Assembly (NCBI RefSeq): GCF_014191355.1
Contig: NZ_JACHWM010000002.1
Coordinates: forward strand, 62,001-126,000
Origin: Methylobacterium sp. R2-1
GTDB taxonomy: Bacteria; Pseudomonadota; Alphaproteobacteria; Rhizobiales; Beijerinckiaceae
DNA length: 64,000 nucleotides
Direction of reading: 5' to 3'
Part shown: positions 9,343 to 21,638 of the stretch, one piece after another
How positions within the stretch are numbered: the stretch's first letter is position 1
How the letters are laid out: each line of letters opens with the position of its first letter
Program-made: the position numbers and the translations under genes
The notes under the pieces: generated by a model
Database searches by the model: none
The model's input: only the letters and a program-made list of their open reading frames with translations
What the model was told of the DNA's origin: nothing

Positions 9343-10046
9343 GGATTCCTCCGACAGGTCTTATCGGCCGGCGGAGAGCAGCCCGCTGCCCGCCGTGGAT
9401 TGACCTGCTGTTTGCGACAGGGATGATATTCGCTCCGGCAGCTCGCGATGGTCGCCCAGGAATCAGGATAAACCTGCTTTCCCGGCAACTTACGCGGCTG
9501 GTTCCGCATCCCCTAGCGGCCCCCTCAAACCGAAGCTTGAACGAACTCTAAGAAAATTCTCGGCGCCGTCAACTCGATTTCGCGCGTCGAATGTCGCAGC
9601 GGCCACAGGCTTTATCAGGAAACTTTCTTACTGAGCTTGCTATTTTGCGATGCACAATTTGATATGCGGCGCACAGGCCTCAACTTTATTTTTGCAGCTC
9701 CAAGGTCAAGACAGGGCTGGTCGATGCATGCCTTGCATGGGAGAGGCAAATTTCCCTATCACGCATGCAGGGATAGCATTTTAATTCCTCACATCGGCCT
9801 TTTCCGAACCGTTTGACGGCGCCGCACTGCAAAACCAGAGGCCTCGTAGCGACCGCACCCGAGCCCAGATTTGCGCCTGCATACGCCCTGTCGCGGTCGG
9901 GAAAATTTTGCATCGAACCGTTCCGCTTATCCTTAAGGAACAGCGGCGGCGCTTAAGAACTGCCGACCGCACCACCAGCGAGGACATCGGCTGGACGAAT
10001 GCCGGAGGTCCGGCTCCCGCGGCCCACGACTCTCTCGGGTGTGATT
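9343..10046. other. 704-base non-coding region upstream of xoxF
   Basis: No convincing gene. Lower GC than its surroundings. It must contain the minus-strand xoxF promoter and leader, and it also covers the 3' side of the ABC ATPase gene. I could not place -35/-10 boxes with confidence. GCATGC-type palindromic words recur around 9722-9780. Short open frames here have no family-like features. Confidence 0.6.
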
Positions 10047-10820
10047 CTACTGAGCGACGATGCCGGGGAAGCGCGCGGCCAGAGTGCGGCGGGTGGCGTC
10101 GCCCCAGGCGCGATCGCGCTCCGTACGCGGCCGGTCGAGCGAGAGGCTCGCCAGCAGGTGGGCAGGCCGGGGTGAGACCAGTAGGAGCCGGTCCGCGATC
10201 TCGATCGCCTCGGCCACGTTGTGCGTGACCATCAGCACGCTCGTGCCGGAGCGGGCCACCGCCTGGACCACCAGGGCGCGCAGGGATGCGGCCGCCGCGT
10301 CGTCGAGCGAGACAAAAGGCTCGTCGAGAACGAGGATGCGCGGCTCCAGCGCCAGCGCCCGCGCCAGCGCCACTCGGCGCTGCATCCCGAGCGACAGCGC
10401 GCCGGGATAATGCGCTCGCCACGGCGACAGCCCGAGCGATTCGAACAGCTCATCAAGAGCGCGCGTCCGGCGCTCGCGGGGCAGGCCGAGCCGCACATTC
10501 TGCTCGATGGTCCGCCAGGGCAGCAGGCGCGGATCCTGAAACACCATCGCGATGCCGACCTGGGACGGCTCGGGCATCACGGCGCCCTCGAAGTCCCGGT
10601 CCAGGCCGAGCAGGATGCGCAGGGTCGTGGTCTTGCCCGCCCCGGAAGGCCCGATCAGGCAGGTGATCTCGCCTGCGTGAAGGTCGAAGGCGAGACCGCG
10701 TACCGCCTCCACGGCTTCGGTGCGGGCTTTGCGGTAGACCTTGCGGTCCACCCGCACCGTCAGAAGCGGCGCGGGCCTGCCGCCGATCTCGCCCGCCGCC
10801 TCAGCGCCAGCGGCGGACAT
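10047..10820 (-). CDS. ABC transporter ATP-binding protein (NitT/TauT type)
   Basis: Cytoplasmic ATPase of an importer, 257 residues. Walker A GPSGAGKT, Q-loop VFQDPRLLPW, a signature region LSLGMQRRVALARAL (LSLGM instead of canonical LSGGQ), Walker B ILVLDEP and switch His in MVTHNV. The N terminus carries about 20 extra Gly/Ala-rich residues before the core. It overlaps the permease gene by 20 bases. The nitrate/sulfonate/taurine/bicarbonate family is recognisable; the substrate is not. Neighbouring xoxF makes a methylotrophy-related substrate attractive but unproven. Confidence 0.88.
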   Translation of the reverse strand: MSAAGAEAAGEIGGRPAPLLTVRVDRKVYRKARTEAVEAVRGLAFDLHAGEITCLIGPSGAGKTTTLRILLGLDRDFEGAVMPEPSQVGIAMVFQDPRLLPWRTIEQNVRLGLPRERRTRALDELFESLGLSPWRAHYPGALSLGMQRRVALARALALEPRILVLDEPFVSLDDAAAASLRALVVQAVARSGTSVLMVTHNVAEAIEIADRLLLVSPRPAHLLASLSLDRPRTERDRAWGDATRRTLAARFPGIVAQ

Positions 10821-11535
10821 GAGCGTCGAGGGGCTGGAGGAGGAAGGCGTCGATGGCGAGCATCACGCTCATGAAGACGAGGCTGTAGCCGATCACTGCG
10901 GTGACGTCGAAGAGGGTGAAGTAGTAGTTGATGGCAAAGCCGACGCCGTTCGGGCGCCCGAGCAGCTCGACCACCAGCACGATCTTCCAGGCGAGCGAGA
11001 TGCCGGATCGTGCCGCCGCCACCATGAATGGCTGAAGCTGCGGCAGCAGCACGTGGGCGATCCAAGTGCGCCGATCGAAGCGGTAGGTCGTCGCCATCTC
11101 CTCCAGACCAGGATCGAGGCCGCGCGCGCCCTCGCGCATGATCACCGCGACGTTGGGTAGCTTGTTGAGCGCCACCGCGACGATGGCCGCGGTCTCGGTG
11201 AGCCCGAGCCAGACATAGGCCAGCACCGTGATGACGAGGGCCGGTGTGTTGAGGACGACGAGGAGCGGTGTATCGAGCAGCCGGTCGGCGAGACGCGAGC
11301 GGCCGAGCGCGATGCCGAGCAGCACGCCGAGACTCATGGCGATCACGAAGGAGATCGCCACCCGGCCGAGCGTCACGCCGACATTGAAGAACAGACCGCC
11401 GGTTTCCGCCTCGCGCAGGACGAAGGCGAGCACCGCGCTCGGCGCCGGCAGCGTGCGCGTGTCGGCGTAGGCTGAGACGCCCTGCCAAAGGGCGAGGAGG
11501 ACGCCGAGGGAGAGCAGGCGCGCGAGCAGGGCCAT
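10801..11535 (-). CDS. ABC transporter permease (NitT/TauT type)
   Basis: Inner-membrane permease of about 244 residues with about six hydrophobic segments and the BPD_transp_1 EAA-type loop (LDPGLEEMATTYRFDRRTWIAHVLLPQLQP). The ATG at 11535 (MALLARLL) is preferred; a TTG at 11547 is in frame but less likely. Its 3' end overlaps the ATPase gene. Middle gene of a three-gene importer transcribed leftwards. Confidence 0.88.
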   Translation of the reverse strand: MALLARLLSLGVLLALWQGVSAYADTRTLPAPSAVLAFVLREAETGGLFFNVGVTLGRVAISFVIAMSLGVLLGIALGRSRLADRLLDTPLLVVLNTPALVITVLAYVWLGLTETAAIVAVALNKLPNVAVIMREGARGLDPGLEEMATTYRFDRRTWIAHVLLPQLQPFMVAAARSGISLAWKIVLVVELLGRPNGVGFAINYYFTLFDVTAVIGYSLVFMSVMLAIDAFLLQPLDAHVRRWR

Positions 11536-11586
11536 GCGGAGGGTCAATGGACCAAGACCGGGACCGAAGCCGTCATCGCGTCGTCT

Positions 11587-12594
11587 TCAGCCGTTGCCCG
11601 CGACGTCGAGATAGAGGTTCGGCGGCAAAGTTTTGCCGACACCGAGGAGCTGTGCCCCCGCGAGCCGATCCAGGGCCGCGTAGATGCGTTCTCCGTCCGC
11701 GCGCTCGGCCGCGATGGGTCGGCGCGGGATGCCGGCGAGGAAGTCGCGCTTGAGCGCCGCGAATGTGGCGTCGTCCTCCGCTGCCATCAGGGGACGAACC
11801 GTCTCCCACAGGGCCGGTTCGTTCGCCAGCGCGTCCTTGGCGGCGGCCGACGCCCGAGCAAACCCTCGCACCACCTCGCCCCGGTCCGCCACGGTGTGGC
11901 CCTCGTAGAGGTAGCCGATCAGCGAGACGGCGCCCTTGGCACCGAAGGCCCGCATGACGTCGTCGGCCGAGATCAGCCGCTTGAACCCCTTGGCTTCGAG
12001 ACGCGCGCAGAACTGCCAATAGAGCAGGGCCGCGTCGAGCTCGCCGCTCTCCAGCTTCTGCGCCAACAGCGGCGGCGCGCCATAGGCGATCTGCGCGGTG
12101 TTCTCCAGATCGAGCCCCGCCGCTTCGCGACTCTGCGCCTTCAGCAGAATCCAGTTCTTGTCGAGCGCCCCGCCGGCCACCCCGAGCCGCTTGCCCGAAA
12201 GCCCCTTCAGGTCGGTGATCGGGCTTCCGGCGGGCACCATCAGCGCGCCCTCGGTGGTCGAGTAGGGCGAGAAGCGCACGCCGCGTCCCTCGTTACCGAG
12301 GCGGGCGGCGAAGATCAGGTCGCCGACGATCGCATCCACCTGACCACCGAGAAAGGCGATGCGGGCGGCGTCGTTGCCGGCGAGCTTGACGATGTCGAGG
12401 GTGAACCCGTTGGCCACATCGAAGCCGCGCGCCTTGATGACCGCGGCCTCCCAGGAGGCGGTTCCGAAGGGCAGGACGCCGAGCCGGAACGTCTCGCCCG
12501 CCGCCCGGGCGCGGCGAGCCGACGGCAATGCCGCCGCCAGCGACAGAGCCGCCGTCGCGAGCATTCCGCGCCGTGACAGCATGGGCGTCCTCAT
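11587..12594 (-). CDS. periplasmic substrate-binding protein (NitT/TauT, NMT1/THI5-like)
   Basis: Binding protein of 335 residues for the adjacent importer. The N terminus has a probable Tat signal (SRRGMLATAALS) with cleavage after RARA. The mature part shows the family pattern: LGVLPFGTASWE, FTLDIVKLAGNDAARIAFLGGQVDAI, and TDLKGLSGKRLGVAGG. First gene of the importer operon, 51 bases upstream of the permease. A Tat signal would mean export in folded form. The ligand is unknown. Confidence 0.88.
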   Translation of the reverse strand: MRTPMLSRRGMLATAALSLAAALPSARRARAAGETFRLGVLPFGTASWEAAVIKARGFDVANGFTLDIVKLAGNDAARIAFLGGQVDAIVGDLIFAARLGNEGRGVRFSPYSTTEGALMVPAGSPITDLKGLSGKRLGVAGGALDKNWILLKAQSREAAGLDLENTAQIAYGAPPLLAQKLESGELDAALLYWQFCARLEAKGFKRLISADDVMRAFGAKGAVSLIGYLYEGHTVADRGEVVRGFARASAAAKDALANEPALWETVRPLMAAEDDATFAALKRDFLAGIPRRPIAAERADGERIYAALDRLAGAQLLGVGKTLPPNLYLDVAGNG

Positions 12595-12814
12595 GAATTG
12601 TCGATCAGACCGTCCCGCCTCTTCGGAGACGGGAGTTTCTGTTGAATTTTTTAATAGGGACTCGCTCCCGCCCCGTCCACAGCCGGTCTCGGCGTTTCCG
12701 CTGCGACATGCGGGCCCGCCGGCGCCGCGATCCGGCTTGCGTCACCGCCCGTCCGGACGCAGGTTTTCGCTCATCCCGCAACTCATCCCGAGACCAATTC
12801 CAGGGGAGATGACG

Positions 12815-13192
12815 ATGACTCAACCGCGCGAAGGCGTCCTCGACGACGCGACGGTGGAACGCCGACTCAAGGAGGAACTTCCGCAGTGGCGGCTGGAGGA
12901 CGGCTGGATTCGCCGGACCTACAAGACCGCCTCTTGGAAGAGCACGCTGATGGTCATCAACACGGTGGGCCATCTCGCAGAAGCCGCGTGGCACCACCCG
13001 GACCTCACCGCCTCCTATGCCTGGGTCGAGGTGCGGCTGATGAACCACGCCGCCAAGGGCATCACCGAGAAGGACTTTGCGCTGGCCAGGAAGATCGAGG
13101 AGGTCGTGAGCTGGCAGCCGGGCGCGGAAGGCGGCGCTTTGGAGGGCACGCCGAGCGATCCGCGCTTCGCCTACATCAAGTACGACAAGTAA
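12815..13192 (+). CDS. 4a-hydroxytetrahydrobiopterin dehydratase (PCD/DCoH family)
   Basis: Small pterin-4a-carbinolamine dehydratase, about 125 residues. The active-site pattern is present: AWHHPDLTASYAWVEVRL, then MNHAAKGITEKD. It normally dehydrates 4a-hydroxy-tetrahydrobiopterin; in organisms without aromatic amino acid hydroxylation it may act on other pterins. No hydroxylase gene is nearby. Two ATGs are close together; the strong AGGGGAG at 12802-12808 leaves no spacer for the ATG at 12809 but six bases for the one at 12815, so 12815 is chosen. Confidence 0.88.
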   Translation: MTQPREGVLDDATVERRLKEELPQWRLEDGWIRRTYKTASWKSTLMVINTVGHLAEAAWHHPDLTASYAWVEVRLMNHAAKGITEKDFALARKIEEVVSWQPGAEGGALEGTPSDPRFAYIKYDK

Positions 13193-13198
13193 GAGTGC

Positions 13199-13265
13199 CT
13201 CACAAAACTTTCGGTCACCGATCGTCCCTCCTCTGGCCACGGCGGCGCGACGGGAGTTTTGTGAG
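13199..13265. repeat. 11-bp inverted repeat with 45-base spacer
   Basis: CTCACAAAACT at 13199-13209 is exactly complementary to 13255-13265. It sits just after the pterin dehydratase stop and before the convergent hydrolase. It could form a long-loop hairpin; no T run follows, so terminator function is doubtful. Confidence 0.5.
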
Positions 13266-13329
13266 AGATACTCAGCGAAGCACTTCGCACGGCTCGCCCG
13301 AGCATCGGCCTAGGGCAAGCCGGCCTCCT

Positions 13330-14205
<876 letters not shown>

Positions 14206-14446
14206 GCGCGCCTCTCAGAGAGTCAGAACGTCGAGGGGGGCCAGGGGGCCTAGCGGCAGAAGTAGCGGCGCGCCGCCGAATGGCGACGGTGGCTCTCGCA
14301 GCGTTTTCGCGTTCGCCGACGTGGCACCCGCCTCGTCCGCTCCCGAGCCCGCATCCGAGCCCTTATCCGGGCGGCTTCGCGTCCTGATGCGGGATCACGC
14401 CATGGTCCTGGCCGGTTGCTCGCTCAGATTCTTCCTGAGAGCGGTG

Positions 14447-15013
14447 ATGATGACAGGCCTCGATGAGCGGAACGGCTCCGCCGCACGCACAACTTTCCCT
14501 CCTCCTCAGCCCGACGGACTGGCACCCGCGCTCTTGCGCAACATCCGGGCTCTGCAGGAGCGTCGGAGCGCGGCGGAGCGCAGTGCCTCCCTGCAGGATC
14601 GCGTGGCGGAAACGATTACGCGGTTCACGGGAAGCATGGCGTTCGTTGCCCTGCACGTCGTGCTCTTCGGCTTCTGGACCCTCGTGAACACGGGCCTGCT
14701 TCCGATCCTGCCGAAATGGGACGAGTCCTTCGTCATCCTCGGCACCTCCGCCTCCGTCGAGGCGATCTTCCTCTCGACCTTCGTGCTGATCAGCCAGAAC
14801 CGCATGGCCGCAGCGGCCGACAAGCGGGCCGATCTCGATCTCCACATCGGCCTTCTGGCCGAACACGAGGTGACGAAGCTCGTCGCGATGGTGTCGGCCA
14901 TCACCGAGCGGATGGGGATCGAGACGCAGGCCGACCCCGAAATCGGCGAACTCAGCCAGGATGTGGCGCCCGACGCCGTTCTCGACGAAATCGAGCGGAA
15001 CGGCAGCGCCTGA
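14447..15013 (+). CDS. DUF1003 inner-membrane protein
   Basis: Membrane protein of about 188 residues in the DUF1003 family (function unknown). Typical features: LQDRVAETITRFTGSM followed by two transmembrane helices (FVALHVVLFGFWTLVN and the SVEAIFLSTFVLISQNRM segment) and the conserved ADKRADLDLHIGLLAEHEVTKLV tail. The start at 14447 is taken because DUF1003 proteins begin shortly before the ALLRNI region; the frame is open much further upstream (to 14204) but that part is low complexity. Confidence 0.8.
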   Translation: MMTGLDERNGSAARTTFPPPQPDGLAPALLRNIRALQERRSAAERSASLQDRVAETITRFTGSMAFVALHVVLFGFWTLVNTGLLPILPKWDESFVILGTSASVEAIFLSTFVLISQNRMAAAADKRADLDLHIGLLAEHEVTKLVAMVSAITERMGIETQADPEIGELSQDVAPDAVLDEIERNGSA

Positions 15014-15029
15014 CGTCTGGCCCCCAAAA

Positions 15030-15057
15030 AGAATGGCCGGGCGAACCCGGCCATTCT
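15030..15057. terminator. bidirectional terminator between DUF1003 gene and mclA
   Basis: Perfect 12-bp stem (15030-15041 with 15046-15057) and CGAA tetraloop. A C/A run precedes it on the plus strand, giving a short T run for minus-strand transcripts. It lies between two convergent genes and probably ends the serine-cycle transcript. Confidence 0.8.
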
Positions 15058-15077
15058 CCGTCCTGATGGGAAAGACC

Positions 15078-16052
15078 TTACTTCGCGCTCATCGCGTCGG
15101 CCTTCTGGATCAGCGCCTCGGCCATGCGGATCGAGGCGATGTCGATGAGGCGGCCATCGAGGGAGACGGCGCCGCGGCCGGCCTTGGCCGCCTCTTCCAT
15201 CGCCTCGAGGATGCGGCGGGCCTTGGTGACCTCCGCCTCGGAGGGGGTGAAGACCTCGTTGGCCAGATCGATCTGCGAGGGGTGGATCGCCCATTTGCCC
15301 TCGAAGCCGAGCGCGGCGCAGCGGCGGGCGGCCGACTGGTAGCCGTCCGGATCCGAGAAGTCGCCGAACGGGCCGTCGATCGGGCGCAGGCCGTAGGCGC
15401 GGCAGGCGACCAGCATGCGGTTCTGGGCGAACAGCCACGGATCCTGCCAGTGGGTCTGACGGTTGCCGGCCTCGTCCTTGTCGGTGAGCACCGAGTAATC
15501 GGGGTTCACGCCGCCGATCACGGTGGAGCGGGCCCGCGTCGAAGCGGCGTAGTCGGCCACGCCGAAGGACATCGCCTCAAGGCGCTTGGACGAGGTCGCG
15601 ATCGCCTCGACATTGGCCATGCCCAGCGCGGTCTCGATCAGCACCTCGAAGCCGATCCTCTTCTCGCGCTTCTTGGCCTGCTCGATCTGCGTCGTCAGCA
15701 CATCGATGGCGTAGACGTCGGCCGGCACGCCGACCTTGGGGATCAGGATCATGTCGAGGCGCGGACACGCTTCGACGATATCGACGACATCGCGGTACAT
15801 GTAGTGGGTGTCGAGACCGTTGATGCGGATCATCATGGTCTTGTTGCCCCAATCCAGGTCGTTGAGGGCCTGGATGATGTTGGTGCGGGCCTTCTCCTTG
15901 TCGTCGGGCGCGACCGCGTCCTCGAGGTCGAGGAAGATCACGTCGGCGTTCGAGGCGGCCGACTTCTCCATGAAGGTCGGGTTGGAGCCGGGAACCGCGA
16001 GTTCCGAGCGGTGCAGGCGGGGTGTTGCCTGCTGGATCAGGGTGAAGCTCAT
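15078..16052 (-). CDS. mclA: L-malyl-CoA lyase
   Basis: Splits malyl-CoA into glyoxylate and acetyl-CoA, the last step of the serine cycle. 324 residues, HpcH/HpaI/CitE fold. Visible elements: FLDLEDAVAPDDK (metal-binding Glu/Asp region), MIRINGLDT, LIPKVG, FEVLIETALGMANV, and KWAIHPSQI with the C-terminal lid. Downstream end of the serine-cycle cluster, with a 187-base gap to ppc that holds no gene. Confidence 0.97.
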   Translation of the reverse strand: MSFTLIQQATPRLHRSELAVPGSNPTFMEKSAASNADVIFLDLEDAVAPDDKEKARTNIIQALNDLDWGNKTMMIRINGLDTHYMYRDVVDIVEACPRLDMILIPKVGVPADVYAIDVLTTQIEQAKKREKRIGFEVLIETALGMANVEAIATSSKRLEAMSFGVADYAASTRARSTVIGGVNPDYSVLTDKDEAGNRQTHWQDPWLFAQNRMLVACRAYGLRPIDGPFGDFSDPDGYQSAARRCAALGFEGKWAIHPSQIDLANEVFTPSEAEVTKARRILEAMEEAAKAGRGAVSLDGRLIDIASIRMAEALIQKADAMSAK

Positions 16053-16239
16053 CGGGAGTCCTCCGTTCTGTGAGACCGTCTTGTCGTGTGCGCGGTCACG
16101 CGCTCGAGTCGCGTGCTGCGCTTCTCAAGCATCGTCCTTTTCCGAAAGCCGGCGGCCACCTTTCGGGACGATGTTCTATCTCGCGCGTCCGGGCCGGCCG
16201 TCCAGCCGAGCCCGAGACACGTCGCCGAGATTGTATGCA

Positions 16240-19008
<2,769 letters not shown>

Positions 19009-19065
19009 GGGATCCCCCCTGGCGAGGTTCTTTTATCAGACTCCCGTGGACAGGCCTGCGGGACG

Positions 19066-19191
19066 GTGGATCACCCCGATCCACGGAGCGCGCTCCTCCC
19101 ACTGTAAGGGAGGAGCCGGAGGTGCGGGTGCGGAAGGCAGCGCAGCACTGCGTCCTTCCCCCTCCAAGCCCCTCTCCGCAAGGGGGAGGGG
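19066..19191. repeat. four consecutive hairpins in the mtkB-ppc gap
   Basis: Four inverted repeats follow one another: 19066-19084 (GTGGATC arms), 19093-19115 (CTCCTCCC/GGGAGGAG), 19132-19159 (GGAAGG/CCTTCC with an inner CGCAG/CTGCG) and 19169-19191 (CCCCTC/GAGGGG). They fill most of the 192-base gap. Likely roles are mRNA stabilisation or partial termination within the serine-cycle transcript. Confidence 0.65.
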
Positions 19192-19200
19192 ACGCAGAGT

Positions 19201-20091
19201 TTACGCCGCGCGGGCGAGCACGTCGGCCACGGTGCGGCCGAAGGAGCCCGGATCGGGCGCGACCGTGAGGCCGTAGGACTTCATGATCTCGGCCTTCTCG
19301 GCGGCGCTGTCGCCGGTCGCCGAGATGATCGCACCCGCGTGCCCCATGCGGCGGCCCTTCGGGGCGGTGAGGCCCGCGACGAAGCCGATGACGGGCTTCG
19401 AGAAGTTCTCCTTGATCCAGGCGGAGGCCTCGGCCTCCTGCGGGCCGCCGATCTCGCCGATCATCAGCACCGCTTCCGTCTCCGGATCCTGTTCGAACAG
19501 GGCGAGGTGGTCGAGGAAGGACGAGCCGTTGATCGGGTCGCCGCCGATGCCGACCGAGGTCGAGATGCCGATGCCGAGTTCCTTCATCTGCGCGGCGGCC
19601 TCGTAGCCCAGGGTGCCCGAGCGGGAGATCACGCCGACCTTGCCCGGCAGATAGATGTGGCCGGGCATGATGCCGAGCATCGACTTGCCGGGCGAGATGA
19701 TGCCGGCGCAGTTCGGGCCGACCACCATCGTGCGCTTCTCTTTCGGGTAGCGCCGCAGGTAGCGCTTCACCCGCATCATGTCCTGGGCTGGAATCCCGTC
19801 GGTGATCGAGCAGACGAGCTTCAAGCCCGCATCTGCCGCCTCCATGATCGCGTCCGCCGCGAAGGGGGGCGCTACGAAGGTGATCGAGGTGGTGGCGCCG
19901 GTCGCCTCCACGGCTTCCTTGACGGTGTTGAACACCGGCACGCCGCAATGGGTCTTGCCGCCCTTGCCCGGGGTGACGCCGCCGACGACGTTGGAGCCGT
20001 AGGCGATCATTTCCTTCGCGTGGAAGGTGCCCTTATCGCCGGTGATGCCCTGGACGATGATCGGGGTCTTCTCGTCGATGAGAATGCTCAT
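19201..20091 (-). CDS. mtkB: malate-CoA ligase (malate thiokinase) alpha/small subunit
   Basis: With MtkA activates malate to malyl-CoA using ATP. 296 residues, homologous to succinyl-CoA synthetase alpha (SucD). CoA-binding Rossmann part with GITGDKGTFHAKEM and FVAPPFAA, and the phosphohistidine site in MGHAGAIIS. The ATG at 20091 (MSILID) begins the homology; the frame is open for 44 more codons upstream but these overlap mtkA. It begins 22 bases after the mtkA stop, so the subunits are co-translated. Confidence 0.96.
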   Translation of the reverse strand: MSILIDEKTPIIVQGITGDKGTFHAKEMIAYGSNVVGGVTPGKGGKTHCGVPVFNTVKEAVEATGATTSITFVAPPFAADAIMEAADAGLKLVCSITDGIPAQDMMRVKRYLRRYPKEKRTMVVGPNCAGIISPGKSMLGIMPGHIYLPGKVGVISRSGTLGYEAAAQMKELGIGISTSVGIGGDPINGSSFLDHLALFEQDPETEAVLMIGEIGGPQEAEASAWIKENFSKPVIGFVAGLTAPKGRRMGHAGAIISATGDSAAEKAEIMKSYGLTVAPDPGSFGRTVADVLARAA

Positions 20092-20113
20092 GGCGTGATT
20101 CCTCCCCCGTTCG

Positions 20114-21286
20114 TCAGTGCTTGGCGCCGTGGCAGGCTTCGACGGCCTTGCGCGCGGCTTCCGTAAGGGTGTCGGCGGTGATGAGGTCGAGCCCGCTCTC
20201 GGCGAGGATCTTCTTGCCTTCATCGACGTTCGTGCCGGCGAGCCGGACGATGAGCGGCACGTCGATCTTCACCTCGCGGGCGGCCTTCACCACGCCCTCC
20301 GCGACCCAGTCGCAGCGGTTGATGCCGGCGAAGATGTTGACGAGGATCGCCTTCACGTTGCGGTCCGAGAGGACGAGACGGAAGGCTGTCGCGACCCGGT
20401 CCGGACTGGCACCGCCACCGACATCCAAGAAGTTCGCCGGCTCGCCGCCCGCGTGCTTGATCATGTCCATGGTCGCCATGGCCAGACCCGCGCCGTTGAC
20501 GATGCAGCCGATCTCGCCGTCCAGCCCGATATAGCTGAGATTGTGCTCGGCGGCCTGGGCCTCGCGGGGATCGCCCTGCGACGGGTCGTGCATGTCCGCG
20601 ATGTTGCGGCGGCGGAACAGGGCGTTGTCGTCGAAGGACATCTTGGCGTCGAGCGCCAGCACCCGATCGTCCTTGGTGACGACGAGCGGGTTGATCTCCA
20701 GCATGGTGCCGTCGCAGTCGCGGAACGCCCGGTAGGCGTTCATGATGGTCTTCACCGCAGCCGAGACCTGCTTGATGTTGAGGCCGAGCTGGAACGCGAT
20801 CTCACGGGCCTGGAATTGCTGCAGGCCGACCGCCGGCTCGACCACGACCTGGATCAGCGCCTCAGGCTCCTTGGCGGCGATCTCCTCGATATCCATGCCG
20901 CCGCGTTGGCTGGCGATGACGCGTACGCGCTCGGCCTTCCGGTCCAGCACGTAGCCGAGATAGAGCTCGCGCTCGAACGGGTCGGCGGTCTCGATGTAAA
21001 CGCGCTGAACCGGCTTGCCTTCGGGACCGGTCTGGAGGGTGACGAGGCGTTTTCCCAGCAGGTCGCGGGCGGCGTCACGCACTTCGTTATAGGTGCGGCA
21101 GAGCTTGATACCGCCCGCCTTGCCGCGGGCGCCGGCATGGATCTGAGCCTTCACCGCCCAGAACGAGCCGCCGAGCTCGGTCGCGGCGTAGACTGCCTGA
21201 TCCGGGCTGAAGGCCACAGCGCCCTTCGGGACGGCGACCCCGAAGCTCGCGAGCAGCTCCTTGGCTTGGTACTCGTGAACGTCCAT
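20114..21286 (-). CDS. mtkA: malate-CoA ligase beta/large subunit
   Basis: ATP-grasp subunit of malate thiokinase, 390 residues, homologous to SucC. Visible motifs: [16 protein letters not shown] start, [23 protein letters not shown] (metal-binding Glu-Asn), [18 protein letters not shown] and [11 protein letters not shown]. In serine-cycle methylotrophs the Mtk pair acts on malate rather than succinate; the context next to mclA and ppc supports that. The large gap upstream suggests its own promoter. Confidence 0.96.
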   Translation of the reverse strand: MDVHEYQAKELLASFGVAVPKGAVAFSPDQAVYAATELGGSFWAVKAQIHAGARGKAGGIKLCRTYNEVRDAARDLLGKRLVTLQTGPEGKPVQRVYIETADPFERELYLGYVLDRKAERVRVIASQRGGMDIEEIAAKEPEALIQVVVEPAVGLQQFQAREIAFQLGLNIKQVSAAVKTIMNAYRAFRDCDGTMLEINPLVVTKDDRVLALDAKMSFDDNALFRRRNIADMHDPSQGDPREAQAAEHNLSYIGLDGEIGCIVNGAGLAMATMDMIKHAGGEPANFLDVGGGASPDRVATAFRLVLSDRNVKAILVNIFAGINRCDWVAEGVVKAAREVKIDVPLIVRLAGTNVDEGKKILAESGLDLITADTLTEAARKAVEACHGAKH

Positions 21287-21638
21287 CGAGACCTCCTTCG
21301 CGTTTCCGTCGTTCTTGTTGGGCCGACCTTCGCGGAAAAATTACTTTTCGGGAAGCGGGTCAGCTCTCAATTTTTTCTTTTTTGGTACTTTAGTTTGCTT
21401 GCCCGTCAGAGACTTAGCGGGCTTCTAAACTGCGGATCGTGCGGCATTGGCACGGAATGCAGCGATGCTCGGCCGCCCTTCCCCTCATTCAGAGGTGCCG
21501 GCGCGAGCCGGTCTCGAAGGATCCTCAAGGATCGCGCGACCACTGGACGATCCTTCGGGGCCGCTTCGCGGCACCTCGGGATGTGGTCCAGGGCTGCAGA
21601 GCGGAGATTCGCTCGCGATGACGGGGGGCGCGAAGAGG
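21287..21638. promoter_or_regulatory. mtkA upstream region (probable second serine-cycle promoter)
   Basis: 352 bases without a gene between fchA and mtkA. Bases 21330-21420 are strikingly A/T-rich for this genome and adjoin mtkA, suggesting a promoter and leader for mtkA-mtkB-ppc-mclA. The fchA-proximal part holds the palindromic repeat at 21492-21577. LysR-type QscR is the known activator of serine-cycle genes in the group; I could not pin down its site. Confidence 0.45.
21492..21577. repeat. palindromic intergenic repeat, family B copy 1
   Basis: Outer arms GAGGTGCCG (21492-21500) and CGGCACCTC (21569-21577), inner arms CGAAGGATC (21515-21523) and GATCCTTCG (21549-21557). It shares its layout and long blocks (CTCGAAGG, GGATCGCGCG, GGCCGCTTCGCGGCACC) with the element at 23344-23457. 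Confidence 0.8.

Noticed and set aside
7699..9426. 575-codon plus-strand open frame over xoxF
   Set aside because: Antisense artefact of xoxF codon use.
9686..9913. 75-codon Cys-containing frame in the xoxF upstream region
   Set aside because: No signal peptide, no ribosome site and no family resemblance.
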